64,000 bases of DNA from Euglena gracilis. Lineage: Eukaryota; Euglenida; Euglenophyceae; Euglenales. The stretch spans positions 30,161,778 through 30,225,777 of the forward strand of contig CP154957.1 of assembly GCA_039621445.1 (NCBI GenBank), in the 5' to 3' direction. Within the stretch, counting starts at the first letter, position 1. The number at the start of each line of letters is the position of its first letter. A program made the translations under genes and the position numbers. Below are positions 1-10,606 of this stretch, piece by piece. The notes under the pieces were generated by a model. It was not told where the DNA came from. It did not search any database and was given only the letters and a program-made list of their open reading frames with translations.

Positions 1-63
1 GGGGCACAGCAGGCTTGCAGAACCCCCCCCCAGAGCTGAAAAACTTTAAATCGATGTATAGGG

Positions 64-440
64 GGTTTCCTAAAGACCCGCTGGCTGGTGGCTTAAAGGT
101 CCTGCTGGCTGGCTGGAAAAAGGTGCTGGCCGGGAAAAAAGGTTCTGGCTGGATTCCCCCCCCCAGGGGGTCTGGCCAGCTGGCTGCGGGTGCCCCCAAA
201 AACAGGCAAAAAAAGCCCAAATCCAGCCAGGTTGGCATTTCTCAGCCAAAATTTTGAGGAGAAGACCCAAAAAAAACTACCGAAATTTTCAATTTTTGGC
301 CATCTTTGACTCCCTTTTTCCAGAACTTTCGGTCCAGCCTGGCTTGGCTGGCCTGAAAACCTTTCTTTCAGCGGACCCCTGGGGAGGGGGCCAGCTGAGA
401 GCTCCTGGCTGGAAAAGGTGCTGGCTGGCTGGACACCCCT
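64..440. repeat. GCTGGCTGG-rich repeat block
   Basis: The segment is built of degenerate GCTGGCTGGAAAA and TGGCCGG units. Similar CCAGCCAGCAGC units recur at about 9927-9990, 47920-48060 and 48255-48310, so this is one member of a dispersed family rather than a gene. Overlapping open frames here on both strands are low complexity. Confidence 0.55.
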
Positions 441-1273
441 CTGGGGGGCAGGGCTCTGCCACAGATACATCCTGGACAAAAAAAACACATCCAAAAATTG
501 CAATTGGAAAAATTATGTAAATAAAATTTGTGCATATAAAATTATAACTTGTAAGGTAAAATGAAGAACACCAAAACGTTTGGTTTGTTTGAAACCATGA
601 AACCAAAAAATAAAGTCAGTGCACAATTGCCTCCCACAAAATCTTAGAGCGCAAAAGCAGGGCAGAAATAAGAACATTCCCTTCACAATGTGTTGCGATG
701 ATCAAAGCCACCCAACGTGCAAAAGAGCCTACGTTGAAAAGAGGGATATATATACCAGGAGTTCCTCACTGGTGAGCATGGTGAGCATGGTGAGCTGAAT
801 TTGCATTCAGGTGGGCCAATTCGGGATGTGGTGCATCCGTGGTCTCCGCTGGGTCATTACCGACCTTGGTCCATTGGGTCTGATGTGTCATGTTCATTGT
901 CTGTTGATATTATTTTGGATGAAACGAAAACAACAACAAAAATCCCCCCCGGGCCAGGGTTCAAAAGAGCACAACCCCCCTGAGTCCGCCCCCCGGGGGG
1001 GTGCAAAAATCCTTAAAAGGAAGCCCGACGGGTCTCCATCTGCACTGCGTCTGGGCTCGGAGTTCCAGGAAACAGGCTCTGTGGGGTGCCCTGGCTGGAG
1101 CTGAGCCATGGGTCAAACTGGATTTGAAAAAAAAATGCGACAAAATATCCTCCAAGCAAATTCCAATTGAAACAAGCACTCAACCACTCCATTCATGGGA
1201 AACCCGAAATTTCAGCAACCACGGGCAAACAATTGGTCAACTAAAAGTGTGCCCAAATTGGGGCAGGGCTGTA
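441..1273. other. Intergenic, nothing recognised
   Basis: No protein family, RNA gene or structured repeat was recognised. The short open frames overlap on both strands and show no domain. The Tc1/mariner terminal repeat begins at the right edge. Confidence 0.4.
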
Positions 1274-1345
1274 CAGTAGGGGTCAAAACTACTCGTACAG
1301 CAAAGGGGTCATAACTATTCGCACCCCCCAAGGAAAAATGTGAAG
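1274..1345 (+). repeat. Left terminal inverted repeat of Tc1/mariner element
   Basis: About 72 bp, matching the reverse complement of 7056-7130 with a few substitutions and a short C-run length difference. It contains two related subrepeats, GGTCAAAACTACTCGTAC and GGTCATAACTATTCGCAC. Confidence 0.92.
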
Positions 1346-1453
1346 GATCCGCTGGAGGTCCGTACGACGTGCGTGTTGCCATGCTGCCTGTTCCATTTGT
1401 TGGCATGGTAACATAAAATGTGCTCCTGCGTGTCCGCAGAGCATTTCTGCACA

Positions 1454-1530
1454 ATGCCACCCAAGCGAACCGGCCCTGGGCGTGATGCTCAGCGGGCCCG
1501 GATTAGGGCTTCCTTTTGTGGTGGCTCCAG
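1454..1530 (+). pseudogene. Tc1/mariner transposase, 5' coding segment
   Basis: The ATG at 1454 opens a basic N-terminus beginning MPPKRTGPGRD. The frame runs 25 codons plus two bases to the insertion point. Those two bases (AG) join the C at 5794 to make a serine codon, and the frame continues into the helix-turn-helix at 5794. The start is chosen because it is the first ATG after the inverted repeat and is in frame with the downstream part. Confidence 0.85.
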
Positions 1531-1567
1531 CTTAGGCGGCCGAATTCGCACTTCAAGGTTTTTCCTT

Positions 1568-2094
1568 TAGAATTTGCGCATTTGTGCAAATGCGCAAATT
1601 TTACGAAATTCCTGGACCCTGTACCCTGGCACACGGAACACAATTTATGAACTGTGTTGAAGGGATGTAACTCCGGGTAGTTTGGTGTAAATGCTGCTTA
1701 CCAAGTGACGTGAATGGGTGAGATTGGTGCTCTTGTACATCAAACAGAAGAGAGGCACACACCCCTTGTTACGACACTTGGAAATGGTGCTGACATGCTG
1801 GCTGAACTGACTTGGATACTGCTGCCACCGGTAAGAACACACGGAGCCTCATTAGATCACATGCTACAGACTACGTCTGCCAGCCGTCACGCAAATGATT
1901 TGTGTTTATGGGCGCATTTTGCGCAAATAAAAAACAATTGTGTTTGTGGGCGCATTTGCACAAATAAAACGCACAATGATGATGTTAAAATGACGTGTTT
2001 GTGGGTGCCAATGCGCCCACAAACAAATTTGTTGGTGCGCATTTGCGCAAATGCGCACACCAACAAATTTTTGTTTATTTGTGCAAATGCGTAA
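1568..2094. repeat. GCGCAAAT palindrome cluster (left)
   Basis: Repeated TTTGCGCA, GTGCAAATGCGCAAAT and AATAAACA motifs form many short overlapping hairpins. The cluster belongs to the 4.26-kb element; equivalent clusters lie at 3570-3760 and 4615-5135, and one degenerate copy lies by the right end near 5730. Confidence 0.75.
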
Positions 2095-2403
2095 ATCAGA
2101 CCGCCATTTAGTGCGTATCACAACGTATCTGTGATACATTAAATTTTTTTTGGTGATACATATGTGATACACAAATTCTCCTTGGTGAAACATATAATAA
2201 AATTGTGAAACACAAATTTTTAAGATAAAAAATTCACAGACGCACGTAAGATGGCGCTCACCCGGGCTTCAGGAACTCAGGTCCCATGGCTGCTCCAGCC
2301 CCATTTCCGTGGTGCTGACCAAGCACCTATGACAGATTCCAAATTTTAGCCCGCGGTCGGCTGCGGTCGGCAGTGGTCGGCAAAATAGTCGGCCGTAGGT
2401 GGG

Positions 2404-2950
2404 GGGCAAAAATGGTTAAAATGGCCAAAAGTGGGCAAAAGAGGCCAAAGAAAAGCTGTTTTGGCCACTGTTTTTGAGACTCCAGAAGCTGCACCTGGCG
2501 CAAAATGGTCAAAAATGATCAAAATGGACCAAAAAGTTACCAAAAGCAGGCAAAAATAACAAAAAAAATGCCCAAAGTGGTCCAAAAAAGCCAAGAATGC
2601 CCAGAATGGCCTTGCTTTTGGCCAATTTTGGTCACTTTAGAAGCTTTTTTTTTTGTTCACTTTTGGCAACAAACTGGCACAAAATGCTCAAAAATGGTCA
2701 AATTGGACCAAAAAGAGACCCAAAAAAAATGGGCAAAAATAACAAAAAAAAGGGTCGAAAATGGCTTTAAATGGTCAAAAATGGCCCAAAATGGCCCAAG
2801 AGCAGGACAAAATGGCCCAAAATTACAACAAGTGGGCAAAAAGTGGCCAAAAATGGTCAAAATAGGTCAAAATTGATGAATTATGGTGACAAATGGGCCA
2901 AAAGGAGACAAAAGCAACCTAAAATGGCCAAAAGTGGCCAAAAGTGGCCA
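2404..2950. repeat. Degenerate GGCCAAAA / GGTCAAAA simple repeat
   Basis: About 540 bp of imperfect AATGGCCAAAA and AATGGTCAAAA units inside the hAT-like element. The Lys/Asn/Gln-rich and Phe/His-rich open frames here simply translate the repeat. A similar stretch lies at 17285-17520. Confidence 0.8.
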
Positions 2951-2952
2951 AA

Positions 2953-3237
2953 AGTCACCCTCGGTGGAATTGCCATGCGTGCCATGTCCTCAATTGTGAT
3001 GAATCCAAAAGTTTCCTTGCTGTCAAAGCCCTCCTTCCGAAGGGAACCTTCAAAACGACGGAATACAGGATTCCGAGACAACAATTCCTCAAACCATGGA
3101 CAAGAGTAATCACTTTCTTCCTTCTGTGTTGAAACGACCTCCAATGACAACATCTCTTTCGGAACTTCCTCAACCCCGACTGATGCCACAGAAGATGATT
3201 CTGCAGAGGGTTCGAGGTCCCCCTGCGCATGTTCCAT
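2953..3237 (-). CDS. Possible captured host exon inside the hAT-like element (SAM-like)
   Basis: On the - strand, an ATG at 3237 opens about 94 codons of balanced composition, unlike the flanking repeat. The first half is acidic and serine-rich. The second half carries WFEELLSRNPVFRRF and then GFDSKETFGFITIEDMARM, a spacing that resembles the end of a SAM domain; this assignment is tentative. The open frame meets a splice-donor-like GAGG|GTGACT just before the simple repeat. A coding exon with a donor inside a transposon lacking transposase is what gene capture by a non-autonomous element would leave. The parent gene is unknown. Confidence 0.45.
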
Positions 3238-3569
3238 TTGTCTGCAGAGGCAGAGAGGCAAAGAAACAAGAATAAAAAGTGGAACAGGAAGCTGAAAAAA
3301 CATTTCGATGTAAAAATGTAAAAATGTAAAAATTTCTAAAAAATTGGTGATACATATGTGACACATTAAAAATTTTTTGGTGATACATATGTGATACATT
3401 AATTTTTAGGCTGTGATACACGTGATACGTAAAAAAATTTTTGGTGATACATACTAAATGGAGGTCTGGCGTAAATAAACGTGTATTTTAACTTTCCTTG
3501 TTAAAAGACACCAATGAGGACCATGACCCTACGATGTTTAAAACGTGATGGGCGTGTTGGTGCGCGCAA

Positions 3570-3760
3570 TTGTGCAAATAAACATAAATATGATTGTGCG
3601 CGCATTTGCGCAAATGCGCGCACAAACATTTAATAAACCGCTTCAAACCTATGTGTTTCAGTGAGCCTTAACGCACACATACAAAATTGTGTTTATTTGC
3701 GCAAATGTGCAAATAAACATTTGTTTATTTGCGCATTTGCGCAAATAAACAAACATCAGT
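3570..3760. repeat. GCGCAAAT palindrome cluster (middle)
   Basis: TTTGCGCAAATGCGCGC and TTTGCGCATTTGCGCAAATA units in inverted and direct order, part of the 4.26-kb element. Confidence 0.75.
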
Positions 3761-4610
3761 TGTGCGATACCATCACCTCCTCCGTGACAGCTGGCGAACG
3801 CAATTCCTTACGCCAACCATTGATTTGCACCACGATTACATGGTGATGAAATTTGTGGTGAGAGGTAGTGTGTGATGCTCACTGGAACACGGCATCATAC
3901 TGGCCAAAATTTGCCTGCCTTATGTGTGCACATTTGCACTGCTGTTCCCTGGCCCGAACGGCCTGTTCCTTTGGCGTCATCCGTTTGGCAATGAATTGAT
4001 GACATGCAAACGACCTGTGACTGTTCAACACCTTTTCTGCATACAAGAAAACAAAATTTGGCACCTGAAATACCCGGGATGTGTCGGGCCGGAGTCCGTT
4101 TTTGGGTTATTCACCACCATTTTCCCCTTGAAAAACGTAAAACACACCAGTTTTTGTGCATAATTTGGGGGGAGTGAGTCCCACCGCTTTCATGCACCCA
4201 ATCCAGTGGTAAAGGTTCAACAATTCCTTGCACCCAAAGTAACGGGTGTTTGAGGGCCACCTTTCTGCGGCTGCCGGTTGCTGCACCGGGGAGGTGGATG
4301 CCGCTCTGGTGGGTGCTGAAGCATCAGCAGCTGATGTGGCTGCAACAGCGGAGCCGAGGCCGCGGGCCAGGGGCAGGGCCTTGAGATCCTAAAATTGGTG
4401 CCGGTGGACGTGTACTGTTACTGCGTGGCTGCGCACCCACCTTCAAGAGATCCTCTGTCTCAACCTTTCCTGGGACCTGTCAATGGTCCAAAAACGGCAC
4501 CATGACACCATATGCCGGAGGAGACAGTGTGGTCATTTGGGTTGAACCCATTCAGAAGCCATTGAAGGTGGCTGTTGGAGGGCCAAATGAAATCGCTTTT
4601 TACTCTTCCA
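3761..4610. other. Interior of the 4.26-kb element, no recognised gene
   Basis: Open frames of 60-80 codons exist on both strands, but none shows a known domain. A short GC-rich stretch at about 4260-4400 contrasts with the AT-rich surroundings. Confidence 0.4.
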
Positions 4611-4614
4611 TTGG

Positions 4615-5135
4615 TGGTTTATTTGCGTATTTGCGCGCATCACGTGGTTTATTTGTGCTGATGCGCAAATAAACCAGATGTAACTTGTGCAGTTTATTCA
4701 TGCAGTTTATTTGCGCATTTGCGTCTACAAACAACGTGATGCGCGCAAATGCGCAAATAAACCACATCTGCTGTCGGTGTTTGACAATTGTGTTTCCGTC
4801 ACACCGTTCTTCTTTGTGTTTATTTGCACATTTGCGCAAATAAACAAAGAACATGTTTGTTTGCGCATTTGCGCAAATGCGCGCATAAACATAATTTATG
4901 TTTGTTTGCGCATTTGTGCCCATAAGCTTGCGCGTCGACAAACAGTGTGACAAACCCACCAACTGGACGGCCCGTTGGTCTGCGCACGCACGGCTCCTTT
5001 GTCACGCCGTTTATCAACAGCGTCAATTCATGGGTGCTAAAGCCCAATCCTTGAAGGACATAATTGCGTTTATTTGCGCAAATGCGCAAATAAACATAAA
5101 CATGTTGGTGCGCGCATTTGCGCAAATAAACACAA
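4615..5135. repeat. GCGCAAAT palindrome cluster (right)
   Basis: At least eight copies of TTTGCGCATTTGCGCAAATA-like units, mostly paired as inverted repeats. It is the densest cluster in the 4.26-kb element. Confidence 0.8.
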
Positions 5136-5730
5136 TATTTTGTCCTTCCAGTGTTTGGCTTCTTCCGCTTTGTTCTTTGCCACACAACTGGTTGTGCGGA
5201 TCCCGGGTATAAGCCGGGCGGGAGACACCCGTCCCCTTCATTCCCTGCGGACCCTGTTTCTTCCCCCCTGCGCTTCCCTTGCCAAAACACCCCGCACTCA
5301 CCTTCCTTTCCCTGCGTTCTTCCCGCCGGCTTGGTCACACCACTCCCACACCCCCCGGCACTTCCTCCCCGCGCTTTAACAAACAGCCCAAACACACCAC
5401 ACCAAGGCGCCACAAGCAAAGCAGTCCGGCAAACACCCAGGACACACACCGCCGGCAGCTCGGACACACCCAGGGACACAGCCAAAAGAAGCAACAAGGG
5501 CAGTAAAGGTCCCATTCCTTTGCCACTTTTTTTGTTGTTTTTTCCCCTTTTGGCCGGCAAGGTCCCAAGTCCATTTCCGCACCCCTCAAAAACACCATTT
5601 TTTGCCAAAGTCCCGGGGGTCACACCACCAAAATAAGCATTTCGATCATTTTTTGCACTCTTTTGTCAACGTGTTCACAGACCCCCTGACCTTCACAGCC
5701 GAATCAAAGAATAATCAAAAAATTCGGAAA
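5136..5730. other. Proline/serine-biased open stretch inside the 4.26-kb element
   Basis: Open on both strands over about 160-260 codons because the DNA is C-rich on one strand. No domain was recognised, and coding status is doubtful. Confidence 0.3.
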
Positions 5731-5793
5731 TTTGTGCAAGTGCGCAAATAAAAATAAAAAAGCTTAAATGCAAATTTGGCCGCCTAAGTCCAG

Positions 5794-6988
5794 CTATGGG
5801 GCCATTGCCACTGCCGAGTGCCTGAGCCGCAGCACCGTGCAGTCCATTGTCAAGCAGATTCGGGATTCGGGACAAATCTCCGCACGGACTGGTGGTGGGC
5901 GTCCCCCTGTGGCATCACAGAGGTGTGATTTCCCATCTTTTTGACGGGTGAATCAACGTTTTTCTGCTTGCTCAGGTACAAAAACATGCTGTTCCGCCTC
6001 GCCAACAAACATCCTTTCTGGGGGCGACCCAGCTGGCCGAGCAGTTGCACGCCGACATGCTGGCAGCATTGACCAACCGACCCCCTGGAGCTGTGATACA
6101 GGTGTACGAATGCTTCTAGGGCTTGTCTGTGTTGTTGTATGTATTTGCAGATACCAGCGCGTCCTTCAAAGTCAACGGTGCAGCGCACATTGCGTCGGCT
6201 GGGGTTCCGCAGTGTTCGGGCCATGCGCAAGCCACTGCTGTCCCGGACGAACAAGCGCAAGAGGCTGGAGTAGGCCAGGAAGCATCGGGTGTTCGACTGG
6301 TCGAAGGTCATTTTCTTGGACGAAAAGATCTTCCGGGTGAGGCCTGGGGGGCAAATGAGGTATGTTATTTCATCCTTGCTCGTCCAGATCGCTCTTTCAC
6401 CATGGTTTAGATGGTTTAGACTGTGTCTGGCATTGGTTCTTTTCTGGTAAAGGTACTGGAAATTCATTCGGGAGTTGAAGTACACCGCAAAGTACACCGT
6501 CCCAACTGTCCAGAAGCCGGGGTCCCTGATGATCTGGGCCGCCATGAAATCCAACATTGCCATCTGTCTTCGACGGTGTCCATCCCGGGTCAACGCAATT
6601 GAGTACAGAAACATACTTCAGGACGCCAAGAGCTTCAAGCCAGGGTATGCAGCCCTATGGACACCTGAGTACCTGCTGCCACTCCGCCCTATTGTGCAGG
6701 GGTCGTGGCTGGACATTTCAGCAAGATGGAGCGCTGGCGCATCGGGCAACCAGCACATATTGGTGGTTGCATCGCCAGCGGGTGGCGCGTCACAACGCCG
6801 GAGTCTGGCCGGACATGAACCCGATCGAACATCTGTGGCCTTGGGTTCTGAGGCATCTTGATGGAGCCTTTTTCACTGGACGTGAACAATTGTGGAGCGC
6901 TCTGCAAGAGGCCTTTGCAGCTGTGCCTGCAAGCTATGTACATAATTTGTATGCCTCGGCAGCCCGTGGAGACCACACCCGCTACTGA
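5794..6988 (+). pseudogene. Tc1/mariner transposase, main part (decayed, with small introns)
   Basis: The segment continues the frame from 1530. First comes a Tc1 helix-turn-helix (AECLSRSTVQSIVKQI) followed by GRPP. Three GT-AG introns of about 50-90 nt are inferred at 5923-5975, 6102-6150 and 6360-6452. After the second lies the classic STVQRTLRRLGFRSVRA region, then the first catalytic Asp in VIFLDEKIF. The second Asp lies in FQQDGALAHRA and the Glu in WPDMNPIEHLW; the C-terminus ends at the TGA at 6986. The gene is dead: there is an in-frame TAG at 6271-6273 (a tryptophan codon by family comparison) and frame changes at about 6560-6600 and before FQQDG near 6700. Tc1 transposases normally lack introns, so the inferred introns are unusual. 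Confidence 0.85.
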
Positions 6989-7055
6989 GCGCTCCGTGAC
7001 CCATAACGCCTGCACACTGTGGCAATAGTGCAGTGTTGATGCTTGCTACGTCGTG

Positions 7056-7130
7056 CTTCACATTTTTCCTTGGGGGGGTGTACGAGTAGTTATGACCTCT
7101 TTGCTGTACGAGTAGTTTTGACCCCTACTG
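7056..7130 (-). repeat. Right terminal inverted repeat of Tc1/mariner element
   Basis: Reverse complement of the 1274-1345 repeat, flanked on the right by TG where TA is expected. Confidence 0.92.
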
Positions 7131-7660
7131 TGCGGGAAGGCCTGTTGGGGGGGGTTGTCGAACCCCACCATGGCACCACCCAAGGAAAAATTCCTTCGGG
7201 CCAAAAGAAAATTTTGATTGAAAAATCGGCGCCCGCAGAAACACGGGGGGTCGGACTATAAACTCACTCGGCGACACTTTCCCCGGGCCCAAACCCACCC
7301 ACCCCTTTTTTGAAACCCACCCACCCACCCACGACCCCCCCCCCCGGAAGGCAACCACCCACCCAAAATGCAGCCAAAATCGGCTGAAACCCCTTGAAAA
7401 AAATTTCCAGCCCGGCCCATGGCACCCCCCCCAAGGGGGATCCAGCGGTCCCAACCCACCCACCCACTCTCGAACCCCCCCCCCTGGAGTTGGGGTCACA
7501 CAGGTGTTAAATGAATCTAAAATTCAAAACCCCCCTTTGTTTCCCATTCATCATACATTATTGGATACATGAACAAATTACATATGAACAGATTATATAA
7601 TATTACATGTCATTCAAAAATATGTTATAATATATTACATTATGTTACATTACATTACAT
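7131..7660. other. Intergenic, CCCACCCA-rich
   Basis: Runs of CCCACCCACC and C homopolymers at 7290-7480. Gly/Val/Trp-rich open frames on the - strand are translations of this. No gene was recognised. Confidence 0.5.
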
Positions 7661-7802
7661 TTCATCACATCACATTGCATTGCATGACATTACGTTGCAT
7701 TGCATAACATAATATAACGTAACACAACGTAATAACAATAAGAATAAGAATAACAGCAAGAACAACAACAACAACAACAACAATGACAATAATAATAACA
7801 GT

Positions 7803-7838
<36 letters not shown>

Positions 7839-7870
7839 AATGGTAATCATTCTCATAATCATAATAATAA
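7661..7870. repeat. Compound microsatellite (CATTA, AACA, ATC)
   Basis: Consecutive tracts of CATTACATTA, AATAAGAAT, (AAC)n, (ATC)n and (ATA)n. The Asp-, Met- or Ile-only open frames over it are artefacts. Confidence 0.9.
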
Positions 7871-7929
7871 ACAACAAAATTATCATCATAATTTGTCATT
7901 CAAATTCGAAATATCCAGCGACCACAAAT

Positions 7930-8440
7930 AACCCTAGGAACGCCCCCTGTGCCTGTAAATTGATATTCCCGTGACTCTCTGCTTGGCCTGACATACGTTT
8001 TTTGGGCCGTTTTGGGGACATTTTTGGGCCCAAAAAAATTGCGAAACGCCAAATGTTTTACCAAAACGAAGCAAAATCAAGCAAAATGTCCGGCAACCCA
8101 AATTGAAACCCTTAAAACGCCCTATCCAATGGCATTTTGCTTTCCCTACGACGCCCCACCTGGCCCAAGATATTGTCAATTTACACCCCAAAACAGTGCT
8201 GAAGGTTTCCGAGTCTGCCGGTTTTCGGCCATTCTCGGGTTAAAAAAAATCGGTTTCCCGAAATTTTTCAAAAAGACGACTGAAATTCAAGGGAACGCCC
8301 CATAAAGTCATAAATTGGTTTTCCTGTACCATCCGTCTGGCCTGAGGTATGAAGCTCATTTTTGGGCCGTTTTTGGGCCCCAAATCCATTTTGGTGCGAT
8401 CGAGGGGTCAAAAAATCAATTGTCGAAATATCTCAAAAAA
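7930..8440. repeat. Dispersed repeat related to the 12-kb and 19.5-kb blocks
   Basis: Shares phrases such as GCAAAATCAAGCAAAATGTC, AAATATCTCAAAAAA and a CTGGCCC...TTGGGG pattern with 12020-12600 and, on the other strand, 19450-19680. It consists of degenerate 120-220 bp units. No ORF was recognised. Confidence 0.5.
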
Positions 8441-9270
8441 CGCTGGGGAACCGAAGAAGCACCAATCGCATGCACTCTATGGGGCCATGATACCGCCCAT
8501 GTCATTGTACCCATCCCCGATAAAAATAATAAATGTGTTAGAATTTTTTGCTTACGCAAAAATACCATATGGTTTGCTCATTGTTACTATTGTCATACGT
8601 TGGTCAATCAAGCCACTCAGCAGAAATGACCGTGATCCTGTCTACCCTGGGTGGCTTCGCATCACTTTTTGCTGCACAGATTTAAAGGGAAAATGGCAGG
8701 GAAGGCCCACAAAGCCTTTTGAGAGGTAGAGATAATTGGGGGATGGGGTTAAATACCAAATCTGGAGTGAGACAGCCTATTCTTGACTGCTTTATTTGTC
8801 CGTTTGAAAAACTCGGAAAATACACAAAGCTCCGTTAGGAGCGCAGACCCATTGAAATCCCAGAGTCTGTCACTGACACAGGGGCTTGGCAACGATACAC
8901 CTTCTCAAAAACACCGTACTCAACGTACTCAAAAAAAATACCAGAAAACGTCCCAAACATGCGTCACTGACACAAATGCCAACAATATGCTGTGTGTTGG
9001 AATTCCACATTCTATTGAACAAGGGACCCGTGTCCAATGAGCAGTGTGCCACATTTTGCCCCCCCCCCAAATCAGTGTCCGGGAATCCCTGTGGGGGGGG
9101 GGTTGACCCCGCATTCCCATCCTGGTGGAATGTGGACAAAACTGGTGATGAATTGACTGCATCAGGTATGCTGTGTTCCCTTGCATCAAGACCACTCAAA
9201 CGATGGCAGTGTCATCCACATTAGGAACAGCATACAGGTGCATGGGACTCAGTGGACGGACTGCAACGTG
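8441..9270. other. Intergenic, nothing recognised
   Basis: Only short overlapping open frames without domains. Contains two C/G runs at about 9060-9105. Confidence 0.4.
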
Positions 9271-9348
9271 AGGTAATTGGTTTGGGTTGGAACACCCTTA
9301 GCTCTCATGAGGTAATTGGTTTGGGTTGAAACACCCTTAGCTCTCAGG
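9271..9348. repeat. Tandem duplication of a 39-40 bp unit
   Basis: GAGGTAATTGGTTTGGGTTG followed by AACACCCTTAGCTCTCA occurs twice in tandem with one substitution. Confidence 0.85.
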
Positions 9349-10490
9349 ATTTTTATTGCAACACTGAAATGCAAGACTGAATGCATTCATCTTTAAACTC
9401 CCAAACCCAGGTTTTGAAAAAAATCGTTGGGGCCCTTTTTCAAAAACTCCAATATCAACCCTCCCAACCCCACAAAGACCGGAAACTCACCTCCTGTGTT
9501 TTTAACGTTCTCTTGGGAAACTCCCCCACCAAAAATTAGCCCTCCTCCCCATTCCCAAATATGGCCGCCCCCCATATGAAATGAAAAGGCCACACCCAAC
9601 CCCCTCCTCCCCTGTCAATTCCCTCCCCAGAAAGCGCAGCCGACATGGCTACTTTGTATACAATCAGAGCATCGCTTAGCAATCCCCAGATCATGGTTTC
9701 CAATGGTTTGTAGCAGGCATTCTGATAGTTGTCTAAAAAACGTGGGGGGGGGGGCAAAAAATGCACGAAATGGGCCGGAAATGGTTGGCCCGCCAAATTT
9801 GGGGGACATAGACACTGACTTTTTCCCATAATTGGCAGTTCTTTGGGCGTTGTTGCATTTTTTTCCCGGTTCAACCCCAGCTCAGGCCTATTTCCAGTCC
9901 TGGGACCCCATGGGGGGGGGGGGTTAGCCAGCAGCCACCCAGCAGCCTTTTTCCAGCCTGCCCAAATTCCAGCCTCTGAGCTGGACCCCCATGGGATTTG
10001 GCTCAGGCTTTTGTTACCAAACTCCGGGGGGCTGAGGGCCAATAGCCCCCCCCCCCCCCCCGCCCTGGGTCAGCCCGGCAGACCCAGCCAATTTTCCTTT
10101 GAAAACAGTCAATTCGGCCTTTGGCACCGGGGGATGTGCCATTGCACATCCACCCCAAAACCTGCCCCCCCCCCACTGGGGGATGAAAATGCCCTTCCCT
10201 TCCTCCCCCCCCCCCCCCCCCCGGCACAGAACCCGCCTGGGAAAGCCTTCTGTAAAAAGAAGCCTGAGATGGACACCCAATGTCAGTCAGGTGCATTCTC
10301 TCTTTCCCCGTCGCCCTCATTTTGTACGCCACAATCAAACTGGAAAAGGGCCATGTGAAAGAAGAAATATGAGAGAATAGGGTGTGCACGCACTTCCTGC
10401 TCGACTCCGGCAAGAAAGCAGAAATGATGAGAAAAGACAAGGCAAAGGCTCGATTTTCGTCCTTCGAATGTTGGTTGCCATCACGACTGG
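9349..10490. other. Intergenic with long C/G homopolymers
   Basis: Several homopolymer runs of 9-17 C or G (9746, 9915, 10047, 10207) and a CCAGCC repeat at 9927-9990. Proline- and glycine-rich open frames reflect these runs. No gene was recognised. Confidence 0.45.
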
Positions 10491-10516
10491 TTAAAAAAAA
10501 ATAAAAAAAAAAAAAA

Positions 10517-10554
<38 letters not shown>

Positions 10555-10606
10555 AAAAAACAAAAAAAAAATAAAAAAAAAAAAACAAAAAAAAAAAAAA
10601 AAAAAA

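Larger units (their letters stand above)
2097..3468 (-). mobile_element. hAT-like non-autonomous transposon, 8-bp TSD
   Basis: The terminal inverted repeats begin CAGACC(G/T)CCATTTAGT and match at 22 of the first 25 positions. The flanks carry a perfect 8-bp duplication, GCGTAAAT, at 2089-2096 and 3469-3476. An 8-bp duplication and CAG ends are typical of hAT elements. Subterminal GGTGATACATATGTGATACA copies lie at both ends. The interior holds a long (TGGCCAAAA)-type simple repeat and a short coding segment on the - strand, but no transposase. Excision of the element recreates an ordinary GCGCAAAT/AATAAAC unit of the host element. Confidence 0.92.
1531..5788. mobile_element. 4.26-kb TIR element inserted in the Tc1 transposase; 5-bp TSD
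   Basis: The ends are inverted: CTTAGGCGGCC(G/A)AATT at the left, and its complement ending in GGCCGCCTAAG at the right. TCCAG is duplicated on both sides (1526-1530 and 5789-5793). Fusing the flanks at one TCCAG restores the host transposase frame, which fixes the boundaries to the base. No transposase was recognised inside, so the element looks non-autonomous or eroded. It carries many copies of a palindromic TTTGCGCAAATGCGCAAAT motif near both ends and internally. A 5-bp duplication and CTTAGG ends do not place it in a superfamily with certainty. Confidence 0.9.
1274..7130 (+). mobile_element. Tc1/mariner transposon, split by a nested insertion
   Basis: The two ends form a 72-75 bp terminal inverted repeat beginning CAGTAGGGGTCAAAACTACT. 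The left flank is TA and the right flank TG, a slightly decayed TA target duplication. Inside is a Tc1-type transposase pseudogene with a helix-turn-helix N-terminus and DD34E-type motifs. Removing the 4258-bp insertion at 1531-5788 and one copy of its 5-bp duplication leaves about 1.59 kb, the normal size of a Tc1 element, and restores the reading frame across the join. Confidence 0.93.

Noticed and set aside
2505-2876. Lys/Asn/Gln-rich 123-codon frame
   Set aside because: Translation of the GGCCAAAA simple repeat.
5151-5636. 161-codon proline/serine-rich frame as a gene of the 4.26-kb element
   Set aside because: C-rich composition keeps all frames open; the opposite strand is open over the same span and no domain is visible.
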